Source: Halonotius sp046719765 (GTDB taxonomy: Archaea; Halobacteriota; Halobacteria; Halobacteriales; Haloferacaceae). Taken from it: a stretch of DNA of 64,000 nucleotides. Under the pieces are notes generated by a model, which worked only from the letters and a program-made list of their open reading frames with translations, searched no databases and had not been told where the DNA came from. How positions within the stretch are numbered: position 1 is the first letter of the stretch; every line of letters begins with the position of its first letter. Shown in pieces: positions 50,563-60,122 of this stretch. A program made the translations under genes and the position numbers. The stretch is taken from positions 48,355 through 112,354 of the forward strand of contig NZ_JABEBY010000011.1 in assembly GCF_046719765.1 (NCBI RefSeq), written 5' to 3'.

Positions 50563-52071
50563 ATGGGCAGAAGCCAGTCACAGCAGGTGACCGTCGTCGG
50601 TGGCGGGTTCGGCGGGCTCGCGGCGGCAACGTTTCTCGCCGACGCCGGGGCTGACGTGCAACTCTACGAGCAACACGACCACCTCGGCGGGCACGCTGGC
50701 GTCCTCGAACGCGATGGCTTCCGGTTCGACACCGGGCCGTCGTGGTATCTCATGCCCGATGTCTTCGAACGATTCTTTGGGCAGTTCGACCGGCAGCCGA
50801 GCGACTACTACGGGCTCGAACGACTCGATCCACAGTATCGCGTCCACTGGAAGGACGGCGACAGCGTCGACGTTGCGCCGAACCGCGGGAATATTCACGA
50901 GATCTTCGAGTCCTACGAGGACGGTGCGGGGGCGGCCCTCGATCGGTATCTCGATACCGCCGCGACCAACTACGAGTTGGCGATGGAGCGGGTGTTGTAC
51001 GCTGGTCGTGAACGACTCCGAGATTACCTCGATCCGGCGTTGTTGCCGATGCTTCCCCGGCTTCGGCTGTTCGGGACGATGGACGACTACGTCGCCCGAT
51101 ACTTCGATCATCCAAAGCTCCGACAGCTTTTGGAGTATACGCTCGTCTTCCTCGGTGGCGCGCCACACAACACGCCCGCGATCTACAGCATCATGGCCCA
51201 CGTCGATTTCAATTATAACGTGTTCTATCCCGACGGCGGGATCGCCGGCGTCGTCGACGCGCTGGCGACGCTGGCCCGCCAGCAGGGTGTCGACATCGAA
51301 ACCGGGGTGACTGTCGAGGGGATCACCCCAGCCAGCGATGGCCTCAACGTCGTGACCGACCGCGGCACCGACCACAGCGAGGTCGTCGTCAGCAACGCCA
51401 ACCCGGCCTACACCGAACGCGAGTTGTTGCCACCGGCCGCCCGCGATCACGACCCCGGGTACTGGGACGACCGAACCTACGGCCCATCGGCGTTTATGCT
51501 GTATCTCGGCGTCGAGGGCGACATCGAGCCGCTGGCCCACCATACACTCGTCTTGCCGACCGACTGGGACGCTCACTTCGAACATATCTTCGACGACCCG
51601 GGGTGGCCCGACGAGCCGGCGTACTACCTCTCGGTGCCCTCGGTGACCGACGAGACGGTCGCTCCCGACGGCCACCACGCGGTCGTCATCTTGGTGCCAC
51701 TGGCACCCGGATTAGATGACACGCCCGAGCGACGGGCGCAGTTCCGCGACCAGATCCTTGCCGACTTGGCCGCCAACACGGGCGTCGACCTCCGTGATCG
51801 GATCGTCGTCGAGGAGACCGCCTGCGTCAGCGATTACGTCGACCGGTTTGGCGACCCGCAGGGAACCGCCCTCGGCTTGGCCCACACGCTGTGGCAGACC
51901 GGCCCGTTCCGACCGGGCCACCGAACCGGCGTCGACGGACTGTACTACACCGGCGGGTTCACCGCACCGGGGATCGGGATGCCGATGTGTCTGCTCAGCG
52001 GCGAACACGCCGCCACCGCCGTCTTGGAGGATCATCCGGCACTTACAGCCGAGTCGACACCGGCTGACTGA
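50563..52071 (+). CDS. crtI: Phytoene desaturase (CrtI-like) FAD oxidoreductase
   Basis: 502 residues. The FAD-binding Rossmann motif is VTVVGGGFGGLAAATFLADA. LYEQHDHLGGHAGVLERDGF, FRFDTGPSWYLMPDVFERFF, SIMAHVDFNYNVFYPDGGIA and the C-terminal LYYTGGFTAPGIGMPMCLLS are CrtI signatures. It acts in carotenoid synthesis or modification; a 3,4-desaturase for bacterioruberin is possible. ATG 50563 begins MGRSQSQQ. It is divergent from blh. Confidence 0.9.
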   Translation: MGRSQSQQVTVVGGGFGGLAAATFLADAGADVQLYEQHDHLGGHAGVLERDGFRFDTGPSWYLMPDVFERFFGQFDRQPSDYYGLERLDPQYRVHWKDGDSVDVAPNRGNIHEIFESYEDGAGAALDRYLDTAATNYELAMERVLYAGRERLRDYLDPALLPMLPRLRLFGTMDDYVARYFDHPKLRQLLEYTLVFLGGAPHNTPAIYSIMAHVDFNYNVFYPDGGIAGVVDALATLARQQGVDIETGVTVEGITPASDGLNVVTDRGTDHSEVVVSNANPAYTERELLPPAARDHDPGYWDDRTYGPSAFMLYLGVEGDIEPLAHHTLVLPTDWDAHFEHIFDDPGWPDEPAYYLSVPSVTDETVAPDGHHAVVILVPLAPGLDDTPERRAQFRDQILADLAANTGVDLRDRIVVEETACVSDYVDRFGDPQGTALGLAHTLWQTGPFRPGHRTGVDGLYYTGGFTAPGIGMPMCLLSGEHAATAVLEDHPALTAESTPAD

Positions 52072-52214
52072 TTGTCCCACTCACGGCGGCGGGAACTGGC
52101 CGTGATCGTCGGATTGTCGATGCATTGTTCGTCAGTTGTCGAATAGTCGACTCCAAAAAATATGAGTTATCAGTGCGGAGCACGACAGCCGACGTAGCGG
52201 CGGTAGATCCACCC

Positions 52215-53612
52215 ATGTCCGGCAAATACGACCTCGTGATCGTTGGCGGCGGCATCAGCGGCGCGTCGCTGCTGTACACGACCGCGACGTTCACCGATAT
52301 CGACTCAATCGCACTGATCGAGAAAGAGCCCGAACTCGGCGCGATCAACTCCCATCACACCAACAACTCCCAGACGCTGCATTTCGGCGACATCGAGACC
52401 AACTACACGCTGGAAAAAGCCGAGGAGGTCAAGGAGGGCGCGGAGCTGCTGGCGGGCTATCTCGAACACCACGACCCCGACCGCGAGATGCACTCGAAAC
52501 GCAGCAAGATGGTGCTGGCGGTCGGCGACGAGGAGGTTCCCAAGCTGGAATCCCGCTACCACGAGGAGGGGTTCGGCGAGCTGTTCCCGAAACTCCAGCC
52601 CATCGAGCGCGAGGAGATCGCCGATATCGAGCCAAAGGTCGTCGAGGGCCGCGATCCAGACACCGATCTGCTCGCCCTCCAGACGCCTGACGGCTACGTT
52701 GTCGACTACGGCCAGACGACGAAATCCTTCGCCGAGCAGGCCCGCGAGGAAGCCAACGTCGACATCTACACCGACACCGAGGTTACCGACATCACGCCGA
52801 CGCTGGACGGCCACACCATCGCCACCGACGCGGGCCGTTTCGACGCCGACGCGACGGTCGTCGCCGCCGGCTCCCATAGCCTCCAGATCGCCAAGGAACT
52901 CGGATACGGCGAGGATATGTCGCTGCTCCCGGTCGCGGGGAGCTTCTTCATCGCCGACGACCAGCTATTGAACGGCAAGGTCTACACGCTTCAGATGAAG
53001 AAACTCCCCTTCGCCGCCGTTCACGGTGATGCGGAGGTACACGACGACTCCATCACCCGGTTTGGTCCAACGGCGAAGGTCGTCCCCGGGCTCGAACGCG
53101 GTCGGCTCTCGTCGGTGCCGGACTTCTTTGATGTCTTCGGCTTCACACCCGAGGCGTTCCTCAGCTACGCCAACATCATGGCCGACCGGATTCTCTTTCC
53201 CTTTGTCCTCGAAAATCTGCTCTACGATCTGCCTGTCATCGGCCGCAAGCAGTTCCTCCCGCATGTCCAGAAGGTCGTTCCGAGCGTCGAGCTTGAGGAC
53301 ATCGAGCGCGCAAAGGGCTACGGCGGCATTCGCCCGCAGATCGTCGACACCGCCAACAAATCGCTGGATATGGGTGAGGCGAAGATCGTCGGCGACGACA
53401 TCATCTTCAATATCACGCCCTCGCCTGGTGCGTCGACCTGTCTGAAAAACGCGATGCGGGATACTCACACCCTACTGGAGTCGCTGGAGGGCGACTACGA
53501 GTTCGACGAGGACGCCTTCCGGGAGGCGACGATCGGCCACTTCCCGCGGGCCGATGCCGACGATGATACCATCGCGGTCGACGCCGTCGAATCGGCTGCG
53601 GCCGACGACTAA
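52215..53612 (+). CDS. mqo: Malate:quinone oxidoreductase-like FAD enzyme
   Basis: 465 residues. FAD motif KYDLVIVGGGISGASLLYTT, then SIALIEKEPELGAINSHHTN, NNSQTLHFGDIETNYTLEKA and MQMKKLPF-like substrate-site sequence (VYTLQMKKLPFAAVHGDAEV). FGPTAKVVPGLERGR is the family's late motif. It feeds electrons from malate to the quinone pool. The C-terminus is acidic and variable. It follows crtI by 143 bases, with its own likely promoter. Confidence 0.88.
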   Translation: MSGKYDLVIVGGGISGASLLYTTATFTDIDSIALIEKEPELGAINSHHTNNSQTLHFGDIETNYTLEKAEEVKEGAELLAGYLEHHDPDREMHSKRSKMVLAVGDEEVPKLESRYHEEGFGELFPKLQPIEREEIADIEPKVVEGRDPDTDLLALQTPDGYVVDYGQTTKSFAEQAREEANVDIYTDTEVTDITPTLDGHTIATDAGRFDADATVVAAGSHSLQIAKELGYGEDMSLLPVAGSFFIADDQLLNGKVYTLQMKKLPFAAVHGDAEVHDDSITRFGPTAKVVPGLERGRLSSVPDFFDVFGFTPEAFLSYANIMADRILFPFVLENLLYDLPVIGRKQFLPHVQKVVPSVELEDIERAKGYGGIRPQIVDTANKSLDMGEAKIVGDDIIFNITPSPGASTCLKNAMRDTHTLLESLEGDYEFDEDAFREATIGHFPRADADDDTIAVDAVESAAADD

Positions 53613-54132
53613 GCGACCGTAACCCAGTGGTCGGCGATCGACTGGGCGACGCAGAAAACCGGGCTGGAAAGGCGTTGAACACTGTGGAACTGAATCCAAC
53701 AAGCTCACGCTCACTGCGTTCGCGTGAACCACGGTCGTTCCGCTCACTGCGTTCGCGTGAACCACGGTCGTTCCGCTCACTGCGTTCGCTTCACTCCCTG
53801 CTTCAACGCCCTCGACAGCCGCGTTGCTCCTCACGATAGTGTTCGGAGCAAAACGGGCTGGGAGGGAGTTGAACCACCGGAAGACGAACCGTTCGCTTCG
53901 CTCACGGTTGCGACTTCCACGGTTCACTCCCTCGGTAGCGTTTTCACTGCTCCCGTTGGTCGCCGAAGCGGCAAGCCGCTTCGAGCCGTCGCTCACGGTG
54001 TTCACGACGACGCAGGAAAACGGGCTGGGAGGGAGTTGAACCACGGTCGCTTCGCTCACTGCGTTCGCTTCACTCCCTGCTTCAACGCCTTCGACAGCCG
54101 CGTTGCTCCTCACGATAGTGTTCGGAGCAAAA
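53613..54132. repeat. Tandem and dispersed repeats carrying tRNA-Lys 3' fragments
   Basis: A 33-base unit starting CGCTCACTGCGTTCGC is present in 2.5 copies (53708-53740, 53741-53773, 53774-53789). A 102-base direct repeat with one mismatch lies at 53774-53875 and 54053-54154. Copies of the last 20-22 bases of tRNA-Lys occur at 53661-53680 (imperfect), 53855-53875 and 54022-54042, in the same orientation as the intact gene. No coding frame is credible; apparent Ser/Arg-rich frames come from the repeats. Confidence 0.85.
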
Positions 54133-54206
54133 CGGGCTGGGAGGGAGTTGAACCCCCGACCGTCTGGTTAAAAGCCAGACGCTCTCCCTAACTGAGCTAC
54201 CAGCCC
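54133..54206 (-). tRNA. tRNA-Lys (TTT)
   Basis: 74 bases on the minus strand. Acceptor GGGCTGG pairs with CCAGCCC, with discriminator G. The D arm contains AGCTCAGTTAGG. The anticodon stem CTGGC/GCCAG-like around CTTTTAA gives anticodon TTT for lysine. The T arm is GGGTTCAACTCCC. No intron. Its 3' end is duplicated in the repeats downstream. Confidence 0.95.
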
Positions 54207-54283
54207 TCACTGTTGCTTGCCGGCAGGCGGTGATAAGGGTTTTTACATCGGTGCGGAGCGAGCGTTGACGCCGACGCCCTCGG

Positions 54284-54943
54284 CTACTCGTCGGCAAAGT
54301 AGGCCGCCAGCGCGTCGGCGACGATATCCCCCGGCGGCCGGTTGTCCATCGAGGCACGGTGCCGCAGCTCGATATACTCCTCGGTCGGCAGCGTCACCGT
54401 CAGCTCGCCGGGCGTGATGTCGTGGTCGCGGAGCGCGGTCTCGGTATCGGCCCCATCGTTGATCGCGCTGGCGATCGACCGGATATCCCGCACCGTCAAC
54501 TCGGCATCGAGACTCGCCCACGCCAACAGATACCGATCTTCCGCGGGCACGCGAGCGATATGCTTGGCGGCTGTCGGCGCGATATGCCCGCGGGCGACGT
54601 GCCGCCGGATCGACTGCGGGAGGTCGTGAACGCGCGCCCATTTGCGGATAAACGAGACGGTCACGCCGTCGCCGGCGGCCTCGGCGGCAGCCTTGTAGGA
54701 GCCGCGTCCGCGAACGAGGGCCGCACAGGCCGCCGCCCCCCGGAGCATCAGCACATGGTCGTTGCCGCCGACAGCACCGGTCGCAAAGTCGTGGACGACC
54801 TCGGCGGCCTCGGCGACGCTGTCGGGATCGTCGGGGTCGAAATCGACAGCCTCCTCGGCACGGTCGCCGGTGATCTCCGGATCGGCGCGGACGACGGGGG
54901 TGCCGACCGGTGTCTCGCGGTCTGAACCGTACTCCGTGGTCAT
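54284..54943 (-). CDS. DUF7119-like protein with ParB/KorB-type helix-turn-helix
   Basis: 219 residues. After an acidic N-terminal 60 residues, GGNDHVLMLRGAAACAALVR and GSYKAAAEAAGDGVTVSFIR and KWARVHDLPQSIRRHVARGH make a ParB/KorB-like helix-turn-helix, followed by IAPTAAKHIARVPAEDRYLL. The C-terminal TVTLPTEEYIELRHRASMDN looks like a ribbon-helix element. It is a haloarchaeal family I associate with DUF7119. Probable DNA-binding protein; no partner ParA is nearby. It is 77 bases from tRNA-Lys. Confidence 0.75.
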   Translation of the reverse strand: MTTEYGSDRETPVGTPVVRADPEITGDRAEEAVDFDPDDPDSVAEAAEVVHDFATGAVGGNDHVLMLRGAAACAALVRGRGSYKAAAEAAGDGVTVSFIRKWARVHDLPQSIRRHVARGHIAPTAAKHIARVPAEDRYLLAWASLDAELTVRDIRSIASAINDGADTETALRDHDITPGELTVTLPTEEYIELRHRASMDNRPPGDIVADALAAYFADE

Positions 54944-55040
54944 TTACCGATCACACGGCCGCACGGAACAAAAGTGCCGCGCACGGTGGTAGCCGCCGCG
55001 ACAAACCGTAGGTAAAAGCGAGGCTCCATCCGCACGGGTG

Positions 55041-55208
55041 TCAGTCCTGGTGAGCGGTGGCGTCGCGTGAGTCGGGTGTGGCCTCGTCGACACTGTCCTC
55101 GGCGGCCGCCTCGTCGGCCTCGCGCCGCTCGGAGAGGTGTTCCCAGATCTCGGTACAGCCGGCTCCGTCAGAAAGCTCCGCGAGATGGTCGGCTTCCTCA
55201 GTTTGCAT
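55041..55208 (-). CDS. Small acidic haloarchaeal protein
   Basis: 55 residues: MQTEEADHLAELSDGAGCTE then IWEHLSERREADEAAAEDSV and an acidic tail ending TAHQD. A single Cys in DGAGCTEIWEHLSE looks conserved in style. The frame has haloarchaeal codon bias. Function is unknown; it is divergent from the gene at 55502 and close to the nitrite/sulfite reductase. Confidence 0.65.
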   Translation of the reverse strand: MQTEEADHLAELSDGAGCTEIWEHLSERREADEAAAEDSVDEATPDSRDATAHQD

Positions 55209-55501
55209 CGCTCCCCTCCGTGGCCCCGATATGTCGCCGGGGGGAGGCTACTGATACATCGTCTGTTTGCGTCGTTTCGGTCATCATAGCCTCGTAAGAC
55301 ACCAGCCGTCTTAACCCACATCGAACCCGTAACACTGACCCGCGCTCGGTGATACCGGATCGTGTTGCAGCTATACCGGACGCCGTGTTTATTCCAAAAC
55401 CACACGACAACAGTAGATTGTGGTGTCGAAACGGTGTCACCGGTGCGGTCAGCGATTGCAGCGGGCGACTCCTACAGGTAGCCGGCGACCCAACAGGCTG
55501 T

Positions 55502-55825
55502 GTGAGCGTTGCTCTTCGCATCCTCGATGACGGCGCGTGGCTCTCGGTCAACGACCAGCGACGCGTCAGCGTCAGCGAACTCTGGCGGCTCCATGCCCCC
55601 GAGTTTTGTTCCTGTGAGCTTGTCGACTTCATCGCCGAGGGGTTCACCGCGGTCTCCGCCGACGGCCGTGATGTGGCGGTGACGACCTACGGCCAGTGTA
55701 TCGAGTGTGGGGCCAGCGGCGTCCCCGGAAAACTTCCGGTCGGCTACATCCACAACGGCGAATACCGCAACTACGACCGCGAACACGCCGTGCTGGAGCC
55801 GATCGGTAACCGACAGTGCAAGTAG
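55502..55825 (+). CDS. Hypothetical protein with Cys pairs upstream of nitrite/sulfite reductase
   Basis: 107 residues from a GTG at 55502; the frame is open back to a GTG at 55349, but the upstream 51 codons lack GC3 bias. SVSELWRLHAPEFCSCELVD, FIAEGFTAVSADGRDVAVTT and YGQCIECGASGVPGKLPVGY include C-X-C and C-X2-C pairs that could bind zinc. No family is recognised. It stops 85 bases before the reductase on the same strand. Confidence 0.6.
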   Translation: MSVALRILDDGAWLSVNDQRRVSVSELWRLHAPEFCSCELVDFIAEGFTAVSADGRDVAVTTYGQCIECGASGVPGKLPVGYIHNGEYRNYDREHAVLEPIGNRQCK

Positions 55826-55910
55826 CGGCAATAACCACCGGAGAAGGCAACCACCGGGGATGGTTGACGCGGGGGCGGACGGTTTACAGGTAGAGCTATT
55901 GGGTGGGCAT

Positions 55911-57689
55911 ATGCCAACCGACGTTGAGAACTGGAAATCGGAGGTCTACGGCAATGAGATCCGAGAGCATCTCATGGCGTTCGCCGAACAGGGCTGGGAG
56001 TCGATCCCGGAAGACGAACACGACGCCTGGTTCGAGCGGTTCAAATGGTGGGGGTTATACCATCAGCGCAACGGCCAAGAGAGCTACTTCATGATGCGGA
56101 TCGGGACGCCAAACGGCGTGCTCAAACCCGGCCAGACCGAGGTCGTCGCCGAGATCGCCGACGAGTACGCCCGCGGTCCGGAGACAAACCCCGAGTTCGG
56201 CGACGGCTACGTCGACTGGACGACCCGCCAATCGATCCAACTCCACTGGATCAAACTGGAAGACGTGCCGGAGATCTTCGAAAAGCTCGAGGCCAACGGC
56301 CTCTCAACCCAGCAGGCCTGTGGTGACTCCTGGCGCAACATCGTCGGCAACCCGATGGCCGGCAAGGCCCCGGAGTTCGTCGATGCGTGGCCCGTCATCA
56401 AGGAGCTCAACGAGACGTTCAAAGGCAACGAGGATCACGCCAACCTCCCCCGCAAATGGAAGGTGTCGGTCACCGGCTCGCCGGACGGTTCGGGACAGGG
56501 TGACATCAACGACCTCGCACTTGAGCCAGCCTCCAAGGAAATCGACGGCGAGGAAGTCCGTGGGTTCAACGTCCGCGTCGGCGGCGGCCTCTCACGGAAC
56601 GAACCCCGACTCGCCCGCGATATCGATGTCTTCGTCCGCCCGGAAAACGCGGCCGACGTGGCCGGCGGCATCTCCGCGCTGTTCCGCGAACACGGCGACC
56701 GCGAGGATCGCTACAACGCCCGGATCAAGTTCCTCGTCGACGAGTGGGGCACCGACAAGCTCCGCCGCGTCCTCCAGGAGGACTTCGTCGACTTCGAACT
56801 CGAATCGGCCGGCGAGGACATCCGCGATCAGTACACCTACAACGCCGGCGGCGAGGAACACGGCGACCTGATCGGCGTCCACGAACAGCGCGACGGCAAC
56901 TACTACGTCGGGCTCAACGTCTTGGTCGGCCGCATGGGTGCCGACGACACGCTCGAACTCGCCGATCTCGCCAACGAGTACGGCTCCGGCGAAGTCCGCA
57001 TCAGCCAACGACAGAACGTGATGATCACTGACGTTCCGGAAGACGATCTTGACGACCTGCTCGACGAGCCACTGCTCGAAGACTACTCGCCGGATCCCCA
57101 TCCGTTCATGCGTGGCTCGGTCGCCTGCACAGGAACAGAATTCTGTTCGCTCTCGATTGTCGAGACGAAAAACCGGCAGGTGCGCTACGCGCGGTGGCTC
57201 AAGGAGAACGTCGAACTCCCCGAGGGCGTCGAGGACTTCCACATCCATCTGTCGGGCTGTACGGCCTCCTGTGCCCAGCCGCAGATCGCCGACATCTCGC
57301 TGCGCGGGATGAAGACCCGCAAGGACGGCGAGCCGGTCGAAGCCCTCGATATCGGCCTCGGCGGTGGCCTCGGCGAGAACCCACAGTTCGCCCAGTGGGT
57401 CGGCCAGCGCGTCCCGGCCGACGAGGTGCCCGGTGCGATCGAGAACCTGCTGGCGACCTTCGAGGACAACCGTGAGGGCAGCGAGACCTTCCGTGAGTTC
57501 ATCGCCCGCCACGACGAGGAAGAACTGGAGGCGTTCATCGAGCCCGAGGAGACCAGCTACGAGGATCCCTACATGCACAACACGAAGATGACGTGGTACC
57601 CCTACGCCGAAGACGACGACATGGATGCCTCCCCCGCGCCGACCGACGGCGAGGGTAACTCCATCGACGCGACGCCGGCCGACGACTAA
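55911..57689 (+). CDS. nirA: Ferredoxin-dependent nitrite/sulfite reductase
   Basis: 592 residues. Two half-domains of the ferredoxin-like plus siroheme fold: TTRQSIQLHWIKLEDVPEIF and GDSWRNIVGNP in the first; DPHPFMRGSVACTGTEFCSL and HLSGCTASCAQPQIADISLR in the second. The C-X5-C (CTGTEFC) and C-X3-C (CTASC) ligate the [4Fe-4S]-siroheme centre. It reduces nitrite to ammonium or sulfite to sulfide with six electrons. ATG 55911 was chosen as MPTDVENWKSEVYGNEI is the family start. Confidence 0.9.
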   Translation: MPTDVENWKSEVYGNEIREHLMAFAEQGWESIPEDEHDAWFERFKWWGLYHQRNGQESYFMMRIGTPNGVLKPGQTEVVAEIADEYARGPETNPEFGDGYVDWTTRQSIQLHWIKLEDVPEIFEKLEANGLSTQQACGDSWRNIVGNPMAGKAPEFVDAWPVIKELNETFKGNEDHANLPRKWKVSVTGSPDGSGQGDINDLALEPASKEIDGEEVRGFNVRVGGGLSRNEPRLARDIDVFVRPENAADVAGGISALFREHGDREDRYNARIKFLVDEWGTDKLRRVLQEDFVDFELESAGEDIRDQYTYNAGGEEHGDLIGVHEQRDGNYYVGLNVLVGRMGADDTLELADLANEYGSGEVRISQRQNVMITDVPEDDLDDLLDEPLLEDYSPDPHPFMRGSVACTGTEFCSLSIVETKNRQVRYARWLKENVELPEGVEDFHIHLSGCTASCAQPQIADISLRGMKTRKDGEPVEALDIGLGGGLGENPQFAQWVGQRVPADEVPGAIENLLATFEDNREGSETFREFIARHDEEELEAFIEPEETSYEDPYMHNTKMTWYPYAEDDDMDASPAPTDGEGNSIDATPADD

Positions 57690-57761
57690 GCCGCCCAGGC
57701 TATCGCCCACCGCGCTTTTTCTAAACAAAGCCTCAAGAGTCAGCCTCGTCTATCGGGGGCT

Positions 57762-58052
57762 ATGTCCGACCGACTGCTGTCAGTCAACGCCTACACCACC
57801 CTCGACCTGCTTGAGGGGGAAGCCGAGGCCCACGAGTTCACCGAATCGGCCTACGCCGTCGTCAACGTGACCGCACCGCGGAAGAACCCCGATCACGTCA
57901 AACTGGAGCTAGAACTCGACAACGCTGAACTGGAGCACCTCCCAGCCCATGCCGACCGGGTTCGACTGACACCTGAGCAGGCCCGGACAATCGCGGCCGA
58001 CCTCGAAAAGTACGCCGACAAGGTCGAAGCCAATCTCGCCGACGAGGAGTAA
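57762..58052 (+). CDS. Haloarchaeal DUF6360-like protein
   Basis: 96 residues. LLSVNAYTTLDLLEGEAEAH, EFTESAYAVVNVTAPRKNPD, HVKLELELDNAELEHLPAHA and LTPEQARTIAADLEKYADKV. The pattern of strands followed by a C-terminal helix matches what I know as DUF6360. Soluble, acidic, function unknown. It follows the reductase by 72 bases. Confidence 0.75.
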   Translation: MSDRLLSVNAYTTLDLLEGEAEAHEFTESAYAVVNVTAPRKNPDHVKLELELDNAELEHLPAHADRVRLTPEQARTIAADLEKYADKVEANLADEE

Positions 58053-58196
58053 GCAACGCCCACGAGGAGTGAGCCACCGACAACGAGTGAACCCCATCGA
58101 CGAGGAGCGCGTACCCGTCGATGACGGCCTACAGTGCGGCAGCAATAATTATTGCAGGTCAAGAAGACCTAGGGCTGTTCGAGAGTTGATAATCCC

Positions 58197-59954
58197 GTGG
58201 CATACGAACTGACACCGGTACTGATCCCGTTCGCTCTCGCCGCGGTCTGTGTGTTTCTGCCGTGGTATGTTATCGATGAGCTATCCGACGAGCGGTACCG
58301 GATCAGTCTGGTCGTCTCTATGATCGCGCTTGCGGCGTGGGCGCTGGCGGAGCTGTTACGGATCAGTGCCACCACGATACCCGCCGAGCTGCTGTGGCAC
58401 AATCTCCGGTTTGTTGGGCCGGCGTTCAGCGCGGTCGGCTACTTTGTGTTCGCGGCCGTCTACACGGATCACACGGCGTGGGTTCGGCGACAACGACTGT
58501 GGCCGCTGTTCGTTGTGCCGGTGTTGACCATCGGGGTGGTGTGGACGGCCCCCGATCTCGTCCGTGCGACCGTTGCGGCGACCGACGATGGGCTGTTCGT
58601 CATGGAGTTCACCCCCGGCGTGTGGTACATCCTGCATGCGAGCTACAGCTACGTCCTTGTCGCGGTCGGGACGTGGTGGATCGTCAGCCGGTTTCTTGAG
58701 TTCCAGTCGAATCTCTTCGTCCGAAAACAGACGGCAGGCGTGTTGCTGTCGGCCGCGATCGTTATGGGGGCAAACCTCGCGTACAATCTGGATATCACCA
58801 CCCTCGACTGGACGCCGGTCGGTGGCGCGCTCTGGGCGATCATCTTCACCATCGCCGTCTCGGAGTACCGGCTGTTCGATCTCTCGCCGCTGGCCCGCGA
58901 GGTCGTCGTCGAAAACATGGAAAGCGGGATGCTGGTAGCGACCCCCGACGGCGAGATCGTCGATGTCAACCACGCCGCGGCGACGATGCTGGACGTGACC
59001 GACGACGATCTCATCGGCCACCAGGTCGATGACGTGTTCGTCATCTCACGAGCGCGGATCGAGGAGCTGCTGGCCGGCGAATCGAGCAGCGAAACCGTCC
59101 GGGTGGATGGAAACGGCGACCGCTGGCATGCGATCACCGTCTCGCCGATCTCGGTTCCCTCCGACGACGACATCGGCCGGGTGATCACCTTCGACGACGT
59201 AACAGATCGGGTCGAACGAAAACAGCAGCTGGAGGCCCAGAAAGCGTCGCTCGAACGCCAAAACGAGCGGCTCGACGAGTTCGCGGGTGTCGTGAGCCAC
59301 GACCTCCGGAATCCGCTGTCGACGATCGATGGGTGGGCGGAGGTGGCCGCCGACGCCATCAGCGGCGAGGCGGCTGACCTCGACGATGCCGAAACCGCGC
59401 TGGCCCACATCCAGCGGGCCCACGACCGGATGGATCAGATGGTCGACGACCTGCTCATGCTGGCGCGAGCCGGCCAGACCGTTGAGGACACCGAGCCGGT
59501 GGAGCTTGCGGCTGTCGCCCGCGAGGCGTGGGAACACGCCGCCGTCGACGGCTGTGAACTCGACGTGAGGGTTCCAGACGACACGACGGTTGCAGCCGAC
59601 CGAAATCGGCTGCTGCGGATCTTCGAAAACCTCTATCGCAACGCCGGCGATCACAACGAGCCACCGGTGACCATCCAGGTTGGCCTGCTCGGCGATGCCG
59701 AGGCGGACGCTGATTCGGATGGTAGCGGCGAGCGAACGGGGTTTTATCTCGTGGACGACGGAGACGGCATCTCAGCGGAGCAACGCGAAGAGATATTTGA
59801 CCACGGGTATACGACCGACAGCGACGGCACCGGGATCGGCCTCTCGATCGTCCGGGATATCGTCACAGCCCACGGCTGGGATATCGAGGTCACGACCGGA
59901 CGTGGCGGTGGCGCGCGCTTCGAGATCAGCGGTGTCGACCTCGTCACAGCGTAG
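58197..59954 (+). CDS. Sensor histidine kinase: 7TM N-terminus, PAS, HisKA, HATPase
   Basis: 585 residues with a GTG start. Residues 1-225 contain seven hydrophobic segments (the 7TM histidine-kinase N-terminal domain). A PAS domain follows (LVATPDGEIVDVNHAAATML). HisKA is FAGVVSHDLRNPLSTIDGW, with the phospho-His at about 368. The ATPase N and G boxes are LLRIFENLYRNAGDHNEPPV, FYLVDDGDGISAEQREEIFD and GTGIGLSIVRDIVTAHGWDI. No response regulator is next to it, so its output is elsewhere. Confidence 0.93.
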   Translation: MAYELTPVLIPFALAAVCVFLPWYVIDELSDERYRISLVVSMIALAAWALAELLRISATTIPAELLWHNLRFVGPAFSAVGYFVFAAVYTDHTAWVRRQRLWPLFVVPVLTIGVVWTAPDLVRATVAATDDGLFVMEFTPGVWYILHASYSYVLVAVGTWWIVSRFLEFQSNLFVRKQTAGVLLSAAIVMGANLAYNLDITTLDWTPVGGALWAIIFTIAVSEYRLFDLSPLAREVVVENMESGMLVATPDGEIVDVNHAAATMLDVTDDDLIGHQVDDVFVISRARIEELLAGESSSETVRVDGNGDRWHAITVSPISVPSDDDIGRVITFDDVTDRVERKQQLEAQKASLERQNERLDEFAGVVSHDLRNPLSTIDGWAEVAADAISGEAADLDDAETALAHIQRAHDRMDQMVDDLLMLARAGQTVEDTEPVELAAVAREAWEHAAVDGCELDVRVPDDTTVAADRNRLLRIFENLYRNAGDHNEPPVTIQVGLLGDAEADADSDGSGERTGFYLVDDGDGISAEQREEIFDHGYTTDSDGTGIGLSIVRDIVTAHGWDIEVTTGRGGGARFEISGVDLVTA

Positions 59955-60122
59955 CCCACAGCCCCCGATCGGTCACCACGAGCCACAACAGGTGTCGGTG
60001 CAGCCGACCACGTAGCGGTGGGTTCGTGTGCGCCGGCCGCAACCTCGTAGTTGACTGTAAGAAACAGTTTTGAGAGTTCACCACGAAGGGAGAGATAGGA
60101 CGGCATCAGCGCCGACACACCG

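Noticed and set aside
53708..53789. Short regular repeats that could suggest a CRISPR array
   Set aside because: The 33-base units are head to tail with no unique spacers, and no cas genes are present.
53627..53839. Ser/Arg-rich open frames over the repeat array
   Set aside because: They are translations of the 33-base tandem unit and change frame with copy number.
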